From NCBI GenBank assembly GCA_934320895.1, contig CAKRFY010000001.1, positions 62,001 to 126,000 on the forward strand: a stretch of DNA of 64,000 nucleotides. Reading direction: 5' to 3'. The translations under genes and the position numbers were made by a program. The notes under the pieces are model-generated. The model saw only the letters and a program-made list of their open reading frames with translations, made no database searches and was not told where the DNA came from. The DNA is from an uncultured Lachnospiraceae bacterium. GTDB taxonomy: Bacteria > Bacillota > Clostridia > Lachnospirales > Lachnospiraceae. This document shows, one piece after another, positions 36,661 through 46,519 of this stretch. The first letter of the stretch is position 1; every line of letters begins with the position of its first letter.

Positions 36661-38658
36661 TCATATATTTTTGTAACACTTTTTTATGAAATACTCCGTC
36701 GTATAAACTTTATCTTCTAAATTCAATGTTATATTGTAACTTCCATTTTTTATCTTATCTAAAGGTATATTTATATAATATTTCTGTTTTGCAAATATTG
36801 CACTTTTCTGTTCTGTATCTGTAAAATCTTGTTCATATATTTCTTTTTCATTATAAAGATACACTTTCTTTACCAAGTGATCTCTTGCATATATCTGCAA
36901 TATATCTCCAACTATACGCATTATTACAGGTAATCCATTACCAAAACATTCTTCTGGGTTATTTTCTTTATATTCTTTTATATCAGTTAAATCGCACAAT
37001 TTATCGAGATTACCCTCTTTATATTCAGGCTCTTTTAAATTTCCGACTACTATATCATCATTGCTACTAATGGGTCTGGATAATTCTTTTACATTAAATT
37101 TAGTCTCTCCACCTACGAAAAAGTCCTTTTTGCATGATATCTCACTTACACATTCACCTGACTGATAAGCATATTTATATATTTTTGCCCTGCATCCGTC
37201 AATCTCCTCTTTTAAATTTCCACACATCGCATATATATAATTTCCATCATCTGTTATCATTGCATTTGAACGAGTTATACTTAAAGCCGTTGGAACCCTT
37301 TTCTCCTGTGAGACTGTCCCGTTTTTTTCATCTATATTTAATATAAGTACATTTGACTTTTCTACTTCATCAAAATATTTTACAGGTCTGCGATTAGCCG
37401 TATGATTATCAAATAAAATAATTTTATATGCATGAGCTTTGCTGTCACACTCAAGTATTGAAACCGCATGCTGCTGGAAAAACCAGTCTATATGACCTGT
37501 CGGTTTCAAAACTTTGTTCTTCTGTTCTGTTTTCTTATAAAACTTTGGATTTGCAATAAGCCATATAAGTTCATTATCTTTCAGACTTATTTTTGCTAAT
37601 GTATGAATATTTCTCATAGAAACTATAACACAGTCTTCTTCTGTTATATAATCAAATGAATTTATATGTGCCCAATCACTTCTCGTGACATATGTATCAT
37701 CGAACAGATCATTTACATTTATACTTCTTATCACATTTCCTGTTTCCGAATCCATCTCAATTATCATATTTTCAGAAAATGAATCTTTGATAGAACTTGA
37801 TGCTATAAGATAATTTCCGCTGTTTTTCTCTCTGACCGCCCAATGATGATATCCACTCTGATGAAGAAATGTCTTGTAAACACGCCCCATATAGTCCATT
37901 TCATGCATTACGACCGAATGTGCATTCCCATAGTTGGGCTGGCGCATATATCTTTCCGCGTATAAAAATCTTCCATTGCCAAGTTCATGAACACCATATG
38001 GATGAGACGGTCTGCCAAGTATAAAGCGCACATTTCCATTATTATCAAAAGCGTAAGTTGAACCGCTGTAACCACCAGTCACAAGCATAAACTTATTTGA
38101 GTCATCATCTGTATATCCTGTTACTTCTATACCCGTTTCAAGCTTTCCTTTAAGTTTAGGTGTATGTATCATAATCTTGTTCATATCAACCACTTTTTCA
38201 TCTGCATCTAAAAGATACACCTGAACAATATTAAAGGCATTCTCATAAAGTCCTAAGATTGGAATACGATGCCTTGTAGTATATGTATCATCGCACACTA
38301 TATAATCTTTAGAACCCCGAATACCTTTAACCTTGTATTTAATCATACACTCTGTATCTGTATTAAAAATAAGCAGTGCAGTTAACACTGATATTTTATA
38401 TGGATTTAATATTAAAAGAGCATTCCTGAAATTATAAGTCTTTTTGTCAAGAATGTGCTCTATCACTAATTCTTTTTTATAAGTCTGCACTGCCGTAGAC
38501 TGCTGTACATTATCTATATTCGTATCATATATAAACGGTTCCTGCTCATGTGAAAGCTGTTCTTCTTCAGCCATCTGTGAAAATACTTCTTCATTATAAA
38601 TAATTGTATTAAATAATTTCTTTTTTATCGCATTGCTGATCTGACTTTTAATTTTCAT
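36661..38658 (-). CDS. Arylsulfotransferase (ASST) family protein
   Basis: A 665-residue protein with a central beta-propeller of the ASST family (PF05935), which transfers sulfate between phenols. Conserved blocks include GYHHWAVREK, SDWAHINSFDY and WFFQQHAVSILE, each with a His that could be catalytic. The N-terminal 150 residues form a separate beta-rich domain. No signal peptide is seen, which differs from the periplasmic E. coli enzyme. AAAGGAGTC precedes the ATG. Activity on small phenolic sulfates is an inference. The gene is unlinked to an operon. Confidence 0.8.
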   Translation of the reverse strand: MKIKSQISNAIKKKLFNTIIYNEEVFSQMAEEEQLSHEQEPFIYDTNIDNVQQSTAVQTYKKELVIEHILDKKTYNFRNALLILNPYKISVLTALLIFNTDTECMIKYKVKGIRGSKDYIVCDDTYTTRHRIPILGLYENAFNIVQVYLLDADEKVVDMNKIMIHTPKLKGKLETGIEVTGYTDDDSNKFMLVTGGYSGSTYAFDNNGNVRFILGRPSHPYGVHELGNGRFLYAERYMRQPNYGNAHSVVMHEMDYMGRVYKTFLHQSGYHHWAVREKNSGNYLIASSSIKDSFSENMIIEMDSETGNVIRSINVNDLFDDTYVTRSDWAHINSFDYITEEDCVIVSMRNIHTLAKISLKDNELIWLIANPKFYKKTEQKNKVLKPTGHIDWFFQQHAVSILECDSKAHAYKIILFDNHTANRRPVKYFDEVEKSNVLILNIDEKNGTVSQEKRVPTALSITRSNAMITDDGNYIYAMCGNLKEEIDGCRAKIYKYAYQSGECVSEISCKKDFFVGGETKFNVKELSRPISSNDDIVVGNLKEPEYKEGNLDKLCDLTDIKEYKENNPEECFGNGLPVIMRIVGDILQIYARDHLVKKVYLYNEKEIYEQDFTDTEQKSAIFAKQKYYINIPLDKIKNGSYNITLNLEDKVYTTEYFIKKCYKNI

Positions 38659-38715
38659 TCGTAATGACTCCTTTTTATTTTGTTAGAAATACATTAAAAA
38701 AATTTCATGTCAGTT

Positions 38716-39372
38716 TTATATTATTTTTGTGTCAGTCTCATATTTATCTGCCTGCACTCCATATCGACCAAGATCGACTCTGCCATTTTCAACTATTATT
38801 CCATCAGCTTCAAGCCTTTTTTTCTGCTCATCCTCACCACCAAATGCAAACGCTCCCGAAAGTTCTCCCCTTGAATTAACCACACGATAACATGGAATAT
38901 TCTCCGGGTCAGGATTTTTATGCAAGGCATTGCCAACGGCTCTTGACATTTTTGGATTTCCCGCCATAGCTGCTACTTTTCCATAAGTTGCAACTTTTCC
39001 CTTAGGTATCCGTTTAACAGCCTCATAAATCCTTTTTGTCGGACTGTCAGACACAATCTCATAGCTTTCCGTTATCATCCTTTTAACATCATCATCAGGA
39101 ATCGAGCCATCAAGAATTATCGTGTTCCAATTTTCCTTGTTCTGATGCCATCCTGGAATAACAGACTCAAACGCATCTCTCCAGAAATCACGCCACTCAC
39201 TATTTACCTTTACATTGAGATTAATATATCCATTTCTCTCATATGTCCACAAAAAAGCCTTTTTACTTCCCTTCACACGCACAAGCTGCCAGTTATCATC
39301 ATGAAACGGAGCATTCTGGTAGGTATCTGGAAACGAAAGACCGAAATTCAATGCTTCTTCTCTTGTTGTCAT
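38716..39372 (-). CDS. YjbR (MmcQ) - alkylguanine alkyltransferase-like fusion protein
   Basis: A 218-residue fusion. Residues 1-108 are a YjbR/MmcQ domain (FPDTYQNAPFHDDNWQLVRV and LDGSIPDDDVKRMI), a putative DNA-binding fold. Residues 112-210 are the DNA-binding domain of an O6-alkylguanine alkyltransferase, with AVKRIPKGKVATYG and the active-site region NIPCYRVVNSRGEL. Cys161 is present, but the canonical PCHRV has become PCYRV. Without the usual N-terminal Ada domain it may be an alkyltransferase-like or a modified suicide repair protein. GAGGGGAA precedes the ATG. Confidence 0.88.
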   Translation of the reverse strand: MTTREEALNFGLSFPDTYQNAPFHDDNWQLVRVKGSKKAFLWTYERNGYINLNVKVNSEWRDFWRDAFESVIPGWHQNKENWNTIILDGSIPDDDVKRMITESYEIVSDSPTKRIYEAVKRIPKGKVATYGKVAAMAGNPKMSRAVGNALHKNPDPENIPCYRVVNSRGELSGAFAFGGEDEQKKRLEADGIIVENGRVDLGRYGVQADKYETDTKII

Positions 39373-39481
39373 AGATTTTTCCCCTCATTTGTTATAATAA
39401 AAATACATTATCACAATTGATTATTTGTCTAATATATCTTTTAAAAAGTGTTTATAATTAACACAGACTACAGCATTTTCA

Positions 39482-40459
39482 CTACCCAATCAAACCTTTA
39501 TCCATATACTCTGCTATCTGCTCAGCAAAATAAGTAAGATATATACTTGAACCTGCTCTATATGTAGCGGCTGCCATTTCGCACACGATTTTTTCCTCAT
39601 CAATGCATCCTGCCTTTGCTGCCGCTTTCACCATTGCATACTCTCCACTCACACTGTATGTAGCTACAGGCACATCCACTATATCTGCAACTTCTCTTAC
39701 AATATCAAGATAACTCATTGCAGGTTTTACCATGATTATGTCTGCTCCTTCTTCCACATCCTGCAAAGCTTCTTTTATTCCCTCTTTTCTGTTGTGATAA
39801 TCCATCTGATACGATTTTCTGTCACCAAATGATGGAGCTGAACCTGCTGCATCTCTGAATGGTGAATAAAATGACGATGCATATTTTACAGCGTATGACA
39901 TTATTGGTGTATTTGTAAATCCATTCTCATCAAGTGCATTTCTTATAGCAAGCACTCTGCCATCCATCATATCTGACGGAGCGACCATATCTGCACCAGC
40001 CTTCACATGAGAAACGGCAGTTTTTGCAAGAAGTTCAAGTGTAGAATCATTGTCTACATCATGACCACAAAGCACCCCACAATGACCATGTGATGTATAT
40101 TCACACATGCACACATCTGTTATAAAATACATATCAGCAAAATCTTTTTTTGCAGCCCTTAAAGCTCGCTGCACTATACCTTCATCATCATAAGCACTAC
40201 TTCCAACCTCGTCCTTCACATCAGGAATACCAAACAGGATAACACTGTTTACACCTGCTCTTTTAAGACTTTCAAGTTTCTCAGACATTCTGTCTATGCT
40301 ATAACGAAACTGTCCCTCCATCGAAGGTATTTCCTCAACAATATTTTCACCTTCCCTGACAAACATAGGATAAACAAGTGATGACTTATCCATTCTTGTC
40401 TCTCTCACCATCTTCCTAAGAATCTCATTCTGTCTTAATCTTCTTGCTCTTTGTATCAT
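39482..40459 (-). CDS. hemB: Porphobilinogen synthase (delta-aminolevulinate dehydratase)
   Basis: A 325-residue HemB that condenses two 5-aminolevulinate to porphobilinogen. The active-site lysines lie in MSYAVKYASSFYSPFRDA and ADIIMVKPAMSYLD, and the metal-site segment is DVCMCEYTSHGHCGVL with Cys residues for zinc. GAGGAAG precedes the ATG. It is the last of three linked genes (hemL-hemA-hemB). Confidence 0.97.
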   Translation of the reverse strand: MIQRARRLRQNEILRKMVRETRMDKSSLVYPMFVREGENIVEEIPSMEGQFRYSIDRMSEKLESLKRAGVNSVILFGIPDVKDEVGSSAYDDEGIVQRALRAAKKDFADMYFITDVCMCEYTSHGHCGVLCGHDVDNDSTLELLAKTAVSHVKAGADMVAPSDMMDGRVLAIRNALDENGFTNTPIMSYAVKYASSFYSPFRDAAGSAPSFGDRKSYQMDYHNRKEGIKEALQDVEEGADIIMVKPAMSYLDIVREVADIVDVPVATYSVSGEYAMVKAAAKAGCIDEEKIVCEMAAATYRAGSSIYLTYFAEQIAEYMDKGLIG

Positions 40460-40487
40460 AATCTTCCTCTTTTCTAAATCAACAATA

Positions 40488-41654
40488 TCAATATATTTTT
40501 GCTATCATATCCACAAAATCTTGAAATTCCTGTGCATTACTTTTCTCTTTTATATCAAAAATCATCTTATGAACAGCCGCATCAAGTGACTTTTTTTCCG
40601 CATTTTCCTTAATAAATGCTATAAATTCATCTATTCTTTCACGGTTTGACCTAAATGTTTCATTTTTAAGATACTCCTGTTCATACTCTTTTATAATCTC
40701 TTTTGCATCAAAAAGATAACTTTTCTTTAATTCATTGTTCTTTGCCGCAAGCCTTTCCATATCTTCCATAGAATATCTTACTACACCTGATATTTTCTCT
40801 ATATCAGGTGATATATCAAATGGAACCGCAAGGTCAATAAATACAACATTATTTTTGTGTTCTTTTTCCTCAAAATGCTTTCTTGTAACGGTATAATGCG
40901 GACTTGATGTTGCACTTATTATAACATCCATCTTTTCCATATGCTCATACCTGTCTTTATAATCTATTATCTTACATCTCGCATTTTTCTCAGGGATATG
41001 ATTTCTCGCAGTGACATAAACATTTCCCCCCTCTATATCAAGCGCATCTCTCATAACTATATTTCCAATCTTTCCTGATGCACCTATTATCATAATGTTT
41101 TTTCCTGATAACGAACCAATTTCCTCACCTGCCTGCTTTAGTGCAAGACTTGCTGTTGATACTGAGGTTTTTGACATCGGTGTATCAGTTTTTACTTTCT
41201 TTGCCGCTGCCATTGCTGCCTGAAAAAGCGAATGAAATGAAGTTCCTATATATCCCTTTTTATCACTTTCCAGATAAGCATTTTTTACCTGTCCTAAAAT
41301 CTGGTCTTCGCCAAGCACAACAGAATCAAGCCCTGCCGCTACCATAAAAAGATGATGAACCGCCTTTTTTTCTTCATATCTTAAAATCACATCCTGAATT
41401 TCTGAATCTTCAGAAACTCCTGCCTCTTCTAAAAGCACCTGCTGCATATAAAGCACTACTGTCTCTGTCTTTTCTGTCACTTCGCAATAAAGTTCTGTTC
41501 TATTGCATGTTGCAAGTAGTACTACTTCATTTATATAAGGTGAACACTCAAGCCTGTCCATTATCCTCGTCTTTGCATCAGAATCAAATGCAAATAGACT
41601 TCTTATCTTTGTATCTGCGGTTTTATGACTTACGCAAAGTAATTGTATGCTCAT
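40488..41654 (-). CDS. hemA: Glutamyl-tRNA reductase
   Basis: A 388-residue HemA making glutamate-1-semialdehyde from Glu-tRNA, the entry step of the C5 tetrapyrrole pathway. The catalytic Cys lies in VVLLATCNRTELYCEV; GEDQILGQVKNAYLES and the NADPH site MIIGASGKIG are present. The C-terminal dimerisation helix is somewhat short for the family. It starts as ATGA overlapping the hemL stop. A fused Glu-tRNA binding region is intact. Confidence 0.95.
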   Translation of the reverse strand: MSIQLLCVSHKTADTKIRSLFAFDSDAKTRIMDRLECSPYINEVVLLATCNRTELYCEVTEKTETVVLYMQQVLLEEAGVSEDSEIQDVILRYEEKKAVHHLFMVAAGLDSVVLGEDQILGQVKNAYLESDKKGYIGTSFHSLFQAAMAAAKKVKTDTPMSKTSVSTASLALKQAGEEIGSLSGKNIMIIGASGKIGNIVMRDALDIEGGNVYVTARNHIPEKNARCKIIDYKDRYEHMEKMDVIISATSSPHYTVTRKHFEEKEHKNNVVFIDLAVPFDISPDIEKISGVVRYSMEDMERLAAKNNELKKSYLFDAKEIIKEYEQEYLKNETFRSNRERIDEFIAFIKENAEKKSLDAAVHKMIFDIKEKSNAQEFQDFVDMIAKIY

Positions 41655-42934
41655 AAACTAATAACCTCACAAGTTCTCTCAATATCCTCTTTCGTATGTG
41701 CAACAGACACAAACATAGCCTCAAACTGTGCAGGTGCAACATAGATTCCATTGTCAAGCATTTTCCAAAAATACTCTGTATATGCTTTCGTATCAGAAGT
41801 AAGTGCACTATCATAATCATCCACAACCACACCTGTCTGGAACGCAGATAAAAGTGAACCTATCTGATTTACATGGAGAGGGATATTTTTATCTTCCGCC
41901 ATCTTTCTGTACGCATCTGCAAGTTTTTTTGCACTCTCATCTATCTGCTTATAGTATTCAGGATGTGCCTTTAATATCTTAAGTGTTTCAATTCCTGCCG
42001 TTGTGGCAATAGGATTTCCTGATAATGTACCAGCCTGATAAACCGGTCCTGTAGGAGAAACTCTATCCATTATCTCTTTCTTTCCACCATATGCGGCAAT
42101 AGGCATACCGCCGCCAACAATTTTTCCAAGTGTAGTCATGTCAGGCTTCACACCAAAATATTCCTGAGCGCCGCCAAATTTAAGCCTGAATCCAGTAATA
42201 ACCTCGTCAAATATAAGAACTGTTCCATATTTTAATGTAATCTCACGAAGGAATTTCAAAAAGCCCTCCTTCGGAGGAACTACACCCATATTGGCAGCTA
42301 CAGGCTCAACTATTATTGCAGCTACATTATCACCATACTGCTCCATAAGTTCTCTTACAGAATCCTCATTATTGTACTCTGCAACAAGCGTATTCTGTGT
42401 ATAAGAAGCAGGAACTCCCGCACTGTCCGGAACGGCAGTTGTAAGAGCCGCTGAACCAGCCTTTACAAGAAGTCCGTCTGAATGACCATGATAATTTCCT
42501 CTGAATTTTATTATCATATCTCTGCCCGTATATCCTCTTGCAGTACGAATTGCACTCATAGTAGCCTCAGTACCTGAATTTACAAGTCTAACTTTCTCAA
42601 TCGAAGGCATGGCATCCGTTATAAGCTCTGCAAGTTCAAGTTCTTTCTCTGTAGGAGCGCCAAAAGTAAGACCGTCAACGCAGGCTCTCTGAACCGCTTC
42701 GATAACCTGTGGATGTGCATGACCAAGGATTCCCGGTCCCCACGAACATACATAGTCAATAAACTCATTACCATCCACATCATAAATGCGGTCTGCTTTA
42801 GCACTCTTTATAAAAAGAGGAGAACCTCCAACACTGCAAAAAGCCCTCACCGGACTATTAACACCACCTGGAATCTTCTCAAGCGACTTCTCAAACAAAA
42901 CCTTAGAAATTTCCATATTCGATCTTATATTCAT
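41651..42934 (-). CDS. hemL: Glutamate-1-semialdehyde 2,1-aminomutase
   Basis: A 427-residue PLP enzyme converting glutamate-1-semialdehyde to 5-aminolevulinate. PGGVNSPVRAF, the gatekeeping loop, TFGAPTEKELELAE, LIFDEVITGFR and TTLGKIVGGGMPIAAYGG (PLP lysine) are present. I chose the ATG at 42934 behind GGAGG; an ATG at 42952 overlaps the ribosome binding site itself. Couples to hemA by a 4-bp overlap. Confidence 0.95.
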   Translation of the reverse strand: MNIRSNMEISKVLFEKSLEKIPGGVNSPVRAFCSVGGSPLFIKSAKADRIYDVDGNEFIDYVCSWGPGILGHAHPQVIEAVQRACVDGLTFGAPTEKELELAELITDAMPSIEKVRLVNSGTEATMSAIRTARGYTGRDMIIKFRGNYHGHSDGLLVKAGSAALTTAVPDSAGVPASYTQNTLVAEYNNEDSVRELMEQYGDNVAAIIVEPVAANMGVVPPKEGFLKFLREITLKYGTVLIFDEVITGFRLKFGGAQEYFGVKPDMTTLGKIVGGGMPIAAYGGKKEIMDRVSPTGPVYQAGTLSGNPIATTAGIETLKILKAHPEYYKQIDESAKKLADAYRKMAEDKNIPLHVNQIGSLLSAFQTGVVVDDYDSALTSDTKAYTEYFWKMLDNGIYVAPAQFEAMFVSVAHTKEDIERTCEVISL

Positions 42935-43081
42935 CTTAAAAAATGCCTCCATATCATCATCTCAATAATACTTATAAATTCTATATGTTATAATCAATCT
43001 TTATCTTAAATTATAATAGCTATTGTGAAACAATCTTTACCTGTAAAAGATTATTTGTTATAGCTGCAAAATTAACACAGC

Positions 43082-45619
43082 CTACCGTTGTTTCACAACA
43101 TCACTTATTATAACATCCACAATACCTCTTGCATCAAACTCCTCTGCGACAAGTTTTACAGAAAGCCCTGCCTCTTCACAGTCCCCCTTTGTCACCGGAC
43201 CTATTACAACGATATTGTCATGCTCACATCCTGCCATATCCTTTAGTGCCCTTGCCCCTGAACCACTTGTCACAACAATATAATCAACATCAGAACATAT
43301 CCTTTTTACTTCATCAGCACGCCTTTCATCCTGAATTGTTTCATATATGCAGATTTTGTCAAAATCAACTGACATATCATTAAACTTATCCTCAATAAAG
43401 TTTTTGCCCTGCTTTCCTTTTACGATAAGTACTTTGTCTTTATCTGTCAAATCTTCTGACAATTCATCTGCCAATGTTTTTGATGTAAATTTGGACGGTA
43501 TAAAATCCGCATATAAACCATATTTTTCAAGAGCCTTCTTTGTTGAAGTACCTACTACTGCAAACTTTGCATTTGCCAGCTTCCTGATATCTAATTTCAA
43601 ACTTTTGAGCCTGTCAAAGAAAATATTAACACCATTTGCACTTGTAAAAATAAGCCATGAATATTTTTCAATACAATTAAGTATATCATCACAATCACTA
43701 TAGTCTGGTATCGTTTCAACGAGGCTTATAGCAATAGTTTCTCCACCATATTGTTCAAATTCTTTTTCAAGACTGTCTGCCATATTCCTTGAGCCTGTCA
43801 CAAGTATACGTTTTCCATCAAGCACCTTTTTATCATTCTGACTCTGCCATTCACTTATCTGTTTCCCGACTCTGACAACATCACCAACCACTATTATAGC
43901 AGGCGCTTCTATATTATTTTTTCTCACTTCATCCTCAATAGTCAGGAGATTTCCATATACAGCCCTCTGCTTTGCCGTCATTCCTTTTGAGATAACAGCA
44001 ACAGGCGTTTCATCTTTCTTTCCATTTTTGATAAGTTTGTTACATATATTTCCAAGACTTCTAAGCCCCATCAAAAATACAAGTGTTCCCTCCTCTTTTG
44101 CAATAACAGAAAAATCAAGTGCTTCTGAAGGTTTTGCCGGATGCTCATGTCCCGTAATAATATGCACTGATGAAGCTTCTCCCCGATGCGTTACGGGAAT
44201 TCCCGCACTTGCCGGAACACTGTATGAAGAAGAAATTCCAGATACTATCTCATATTTTATCCCAGCTTTTCCAAGTGCCAGTGCTTCCTCACCGCCTCTG
44301 CCAAATATAAACGGATCTCCACCCTTAAGACGGACAACATATTTTCCTGCTAAAGCAAGCTTTATGAGAAGTTCATTTATCTCCGGCTGCTTTTTATAAA
44401 TAGTATCAGCCCTTTTTCCTACATAAATAAGTTCTGTATCCATACTCGCCTCATTTAATATTGATGGTGAGATAAGGGCATCATACACGATAACATCCGC
44501 TTTCTTAATGCATCTTAAAGCCTCAATACTCAGATAATCTCTCTTTCCGGGACCTGCACCAACAAGAGAGACCATTCCTTTTTTATCCGCAAACGAATTT
44601 TCTATTACATCTTTTTTCATATTTATATCAATGTTTTCATTATGGGATTTTGAAATTACACATTCTTTTACATTTACATTCTCATTCTTACTCCCAGATT
44701 TCAAAACGGCAACAAGCTTTTTTGCAAGATTACCGGCAAATTCTAAACTCTTATTATCTATGCTTACCGGCTCTGAGTTTTTTTCCAACTGTCCATCCAC
44801 TTTTTCCTTTATAACGGCATACCTCGGAGTTTTGCCATCATAAGCATACATTCCTCTGAATTCAAAACCATTTTCATCTACTGTACAATGAGCACCACAG
44901 GGAGCATTACAACTTCCATCAAGGCATCTCAAAAATTCACGCTCAGCTTCAAGACATATCCTTGCTTTCCTGTCATCAAGTACCGCCATAACATCTTTTA
45001 AATCACCGTTTCTGCACTCGATTGCAAGAATCCCCTGACCTGCCGCAGATATAAATTTCTCCTTGTCAGGATATATATAATCAAGCTCCTCATCTTTATC
45101 AAGACCAAGTCTTTTTAATCCTGCTGCCGCAAGAATGATAGCATCATACTCGCCTGATCTTAATTTATCTATCCTTGTCCCAACATTTCCCCTAAGCGAT
45201 TTTATCGTAACATCTGGATATATCTGTTTTATCTGAATTTCTCTCCTCAGACTACTTGTCCCAATAATACTGCCTGCACCAATTTTTTTAGTTTCTTTTC
45301 TTTTAAGAATAACATCCCTGTTGTCATCTCTAAGAAGAACGGCCCCAAGACAAAGCCCATTTGCAAGTTCCATAGGTACATCTTTAGCACTATGAACGGC
45401 GATATCAATAGTTTTGTCGAGCAGCTTTTCCTCAATCTCTTTCGTAAAAACGCCCTTGCCGCCAATCTCACCGAGCGGTTTATCCAAAACTTTATCACCA
45501 TGTGTAACTACATGAACAATCTCTATATTTTCATCGGGAAAATATTTTAAGATCTGAGCTTTTACAAGCTCTGTCTGAATTAAAGCGAGCTTACTTTTTC
45601 TTGTTCCTATTCTAATCAT
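43082..45619 (-). CDS. HemC - CobA - HemD trifunctional fusion
   Basis: An 845-residue fusion of three consecutive enzymes. Residues 1-300: porphobilinogen deaminase (MIRIGTRKSKLALIQTE; cofactor Cys in LDGSCNAPCGAH). A low-complexity linker covers about 305-348. Residues 350-590: uroporphyrinogen-III C-methyltransferase (VSLVGAGPGKRDYLS, YVVRLKGGDPFIFGRGGEE, GITSS-like GISSSYSVPASAGIPVTHR). Residues 605-845: uroporphyrinogen-III synthase (ILVTGSRN, WLIFTSANGVNIFF, YIVVTSGSGARAL). It takes porphobilinogen to precorrin-2 in one chain, favouring siroheme over heme. GAGGTC precedes the ATG. Confidence 0.95.
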   Translation of the reverse strand: MIRIGTRKSKLALIQTELVKAQILKYFPDENIEIVHVVTHGDKVLDKPLGEIGGKGVFTKEIEEKLLDKTIDIAVHSAKDVPMELANGLCLGAVLLRDDNRDVILKRKETKKIGAGSIIGTSSLRREIQIKQIYPDVTIKSLRGNVGTRIDKLRSGEYDAIILAAAGLKRLGLDKDEELDYIYPDKEKFISAAGQGILAIECRNGDLKDVMAVLDDRKARICLEAEREFLRCLDGSCNAPCGAHCTVDENGFEFRGMYAYDGKTPRYAVIKEKVDGQLEKNSEPVSIDNKSLEFAGNLAKKLVAVLKSGSKNENVNVKECVISKSHNENIDINMKKDVIENSFADKKGMVSLVGAGPGKRDYLSIEALRCIKKADVIVYDALISPSILNEASMDTELIYVGKRADTIYKKQPEINELLIKLALAGKYVVRLKGGDPFIFGRGGEEALALGKAGIKYEIVSGISSSYSVPASAGIPVTHRGEASSVHIITGHEHPAKPSEALDFSVIAKEEGTLVFLMGLRSLGNICNKLIKNGKKDETPVAVISKGMTAKQRAVYGNLLTIEDEVRKNNIEAPAIIVVGDVVRVGKQISEWQSQNDKKVLDGKRILVTGSRNMADSLEKEFEQYGGETIAISLVETIPDYSDCDDILNCIEKYSWLIFTSANGVNIFFDRLKSLKLDIRKLANAKFAVVGTSTKKALEKYGLYADFIPSKFTSKTLADELSEDLTDKDKVLIVKGKQGKNFIEDKFNDMSVDFDKICIYETIQDERRADEVKRICSDVDYIVVTSGSGARALKDMAGCEHDNIVVIGPVTKGDCEEAGLSVKLVAEEFDARGIVDVIISDVVKQR

Positions 45620-45683
45620 ATTGACCTCATTTCTACATATGTCAGGTTTATGTGAAATTTTCTATTTTCACACTATTATTTTA

Positions 45684-45712
45684 ACTATACACCACTTTAC
45701 AACTTTTTTCAA
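45684..45712 (-). promoter_or_regulatory. Hybrid promoter at the insertion-element junction, driving hemC
   Basis: On the minus strand TTGAAA (45707-45712) inside the element and TATAGT (45684-45689) across its outer boundary are 17 bp apart. Transcription would enter the HemC-CobA-HemD gene about 65 bp on. The -10 joins the terminal repeat to host DNA, so this promoter would not have existed before insertion. Confidence 0.55.
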
Positions 45713-46194
45713 AAAAATAAATCGTACAGGGCTTTCTGATGTATAATAAATTTGACCATGCTGCCCACAATGACTCCAATTACTTAAATGGGCACTGTTT
45801 TGTGAGCCTGATGCTCTGCGTACCAGTATGGAAACATAACAAGATTTCTTATCTTGCTGTGCCTTTAGGTTATCGGCTGTGGCAGAAAAAAGAATCAAAA
45901 CTGCAGCTTACTGCATCTATGGTTCGTCAGGTTATGCCTGAATTTTCACAAAAGAAAAATGTCATCATCCTTTGTGACGGCTGGTATATGAAAAAGAATC
46001 TTGTTTCCATTGTTGACGAATACCCTAATCTCGACTTGATCGGTAATGCAAGGTCAGACTCTGTTATTTATGATCTGGTGCCAGCACCTACAGGTAAAAA
46101 GGGACGACCTGCAAAACATGGACAAAGGCTCTCCATAGATGAAGATTTATTTGAGAAACGGGGGCTTCATTTATAAAATTGTAAAGTGGTGTAT
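45687..46194 (+). mobile_element. Internally deleted insertion sequence (MITE-like)
   Basis: A 508-bp element bounded by perfect 16-bp terminal inverted repeats: ATACACCACTTTACAA at 45687-45702 and its complement at 46179-46194. It keeps only the middle of a transposase gene. No target-site duplication is obvious. It lies between the precorrin-2 dehydrogenase gene and hemC, in the opposite orientation to both. Confidence 0.8.
45739..46176 (+). pseudogene. Truncated DDE transposase
   Basis: 145 codons remain. The catalytic Asp regions are visible: HNDSNYLNGHCFVSLML and VIILCDGWYMKKN, followed by GNARSDSVIYDLVPAPTGKKGRPAKHG, as in IS4/IS701-like DDE transposases. The N-terminal DNA-binding domain and the C-terminal part with the catalytic Glu are missing. 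The reading frame ends just inside the right terminal repeat. It cannot be functional by itself. Confidence 0.8.
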
Positions 46195-46519
46195 TTGATA
46201 CATTACACTAGCTTTAACTGTATTATATATTTTTTCAAAATTCATTATCTTATCATAATGTTTTATATTTAATGCCTCCATTACTACAACAGCAATACCC
46301 TACCCACTATACTAAACAAACTAAAATCCTAAAACCTTGCAATCTTTTAAACATAAAATATTCAAATATTTCTCTAAAACAGAGTAAAAAAACAGCATAA
46401 CTTAAAATTGACTGAATTATTTGCATGAAATATTTTTAACATATCTTAAAATACTTCATTTTGCTTTCAATCCGCTCAACTTTTAAATCATGCTGTCTAC
46501 TTTACCACTACGACAATAT
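46195..46519. other. AT-rich intergenic region without recognised features
   Basis: 325 bp between the element and the precorrin-2 dehydrogenase gene. No reading frame, terminator or promoter stands out. It may be decayed sequence separating formerly adjacent siroheme genes. Confidence 0.4.

Noticed and set aside
42953-43081. AATCTTT/AAAGATT hairpin after hemC as a terminator
   Set aside because: The stem is short and is not followed by a T run, so hemC transcription may continue into hemL; I do not list it as a feature.
43347-44399. Reading frames opposite the HemC-CobA-HemD fusion
   Set aside because: They overlap a confidently identified enzyme and show only biased composition.
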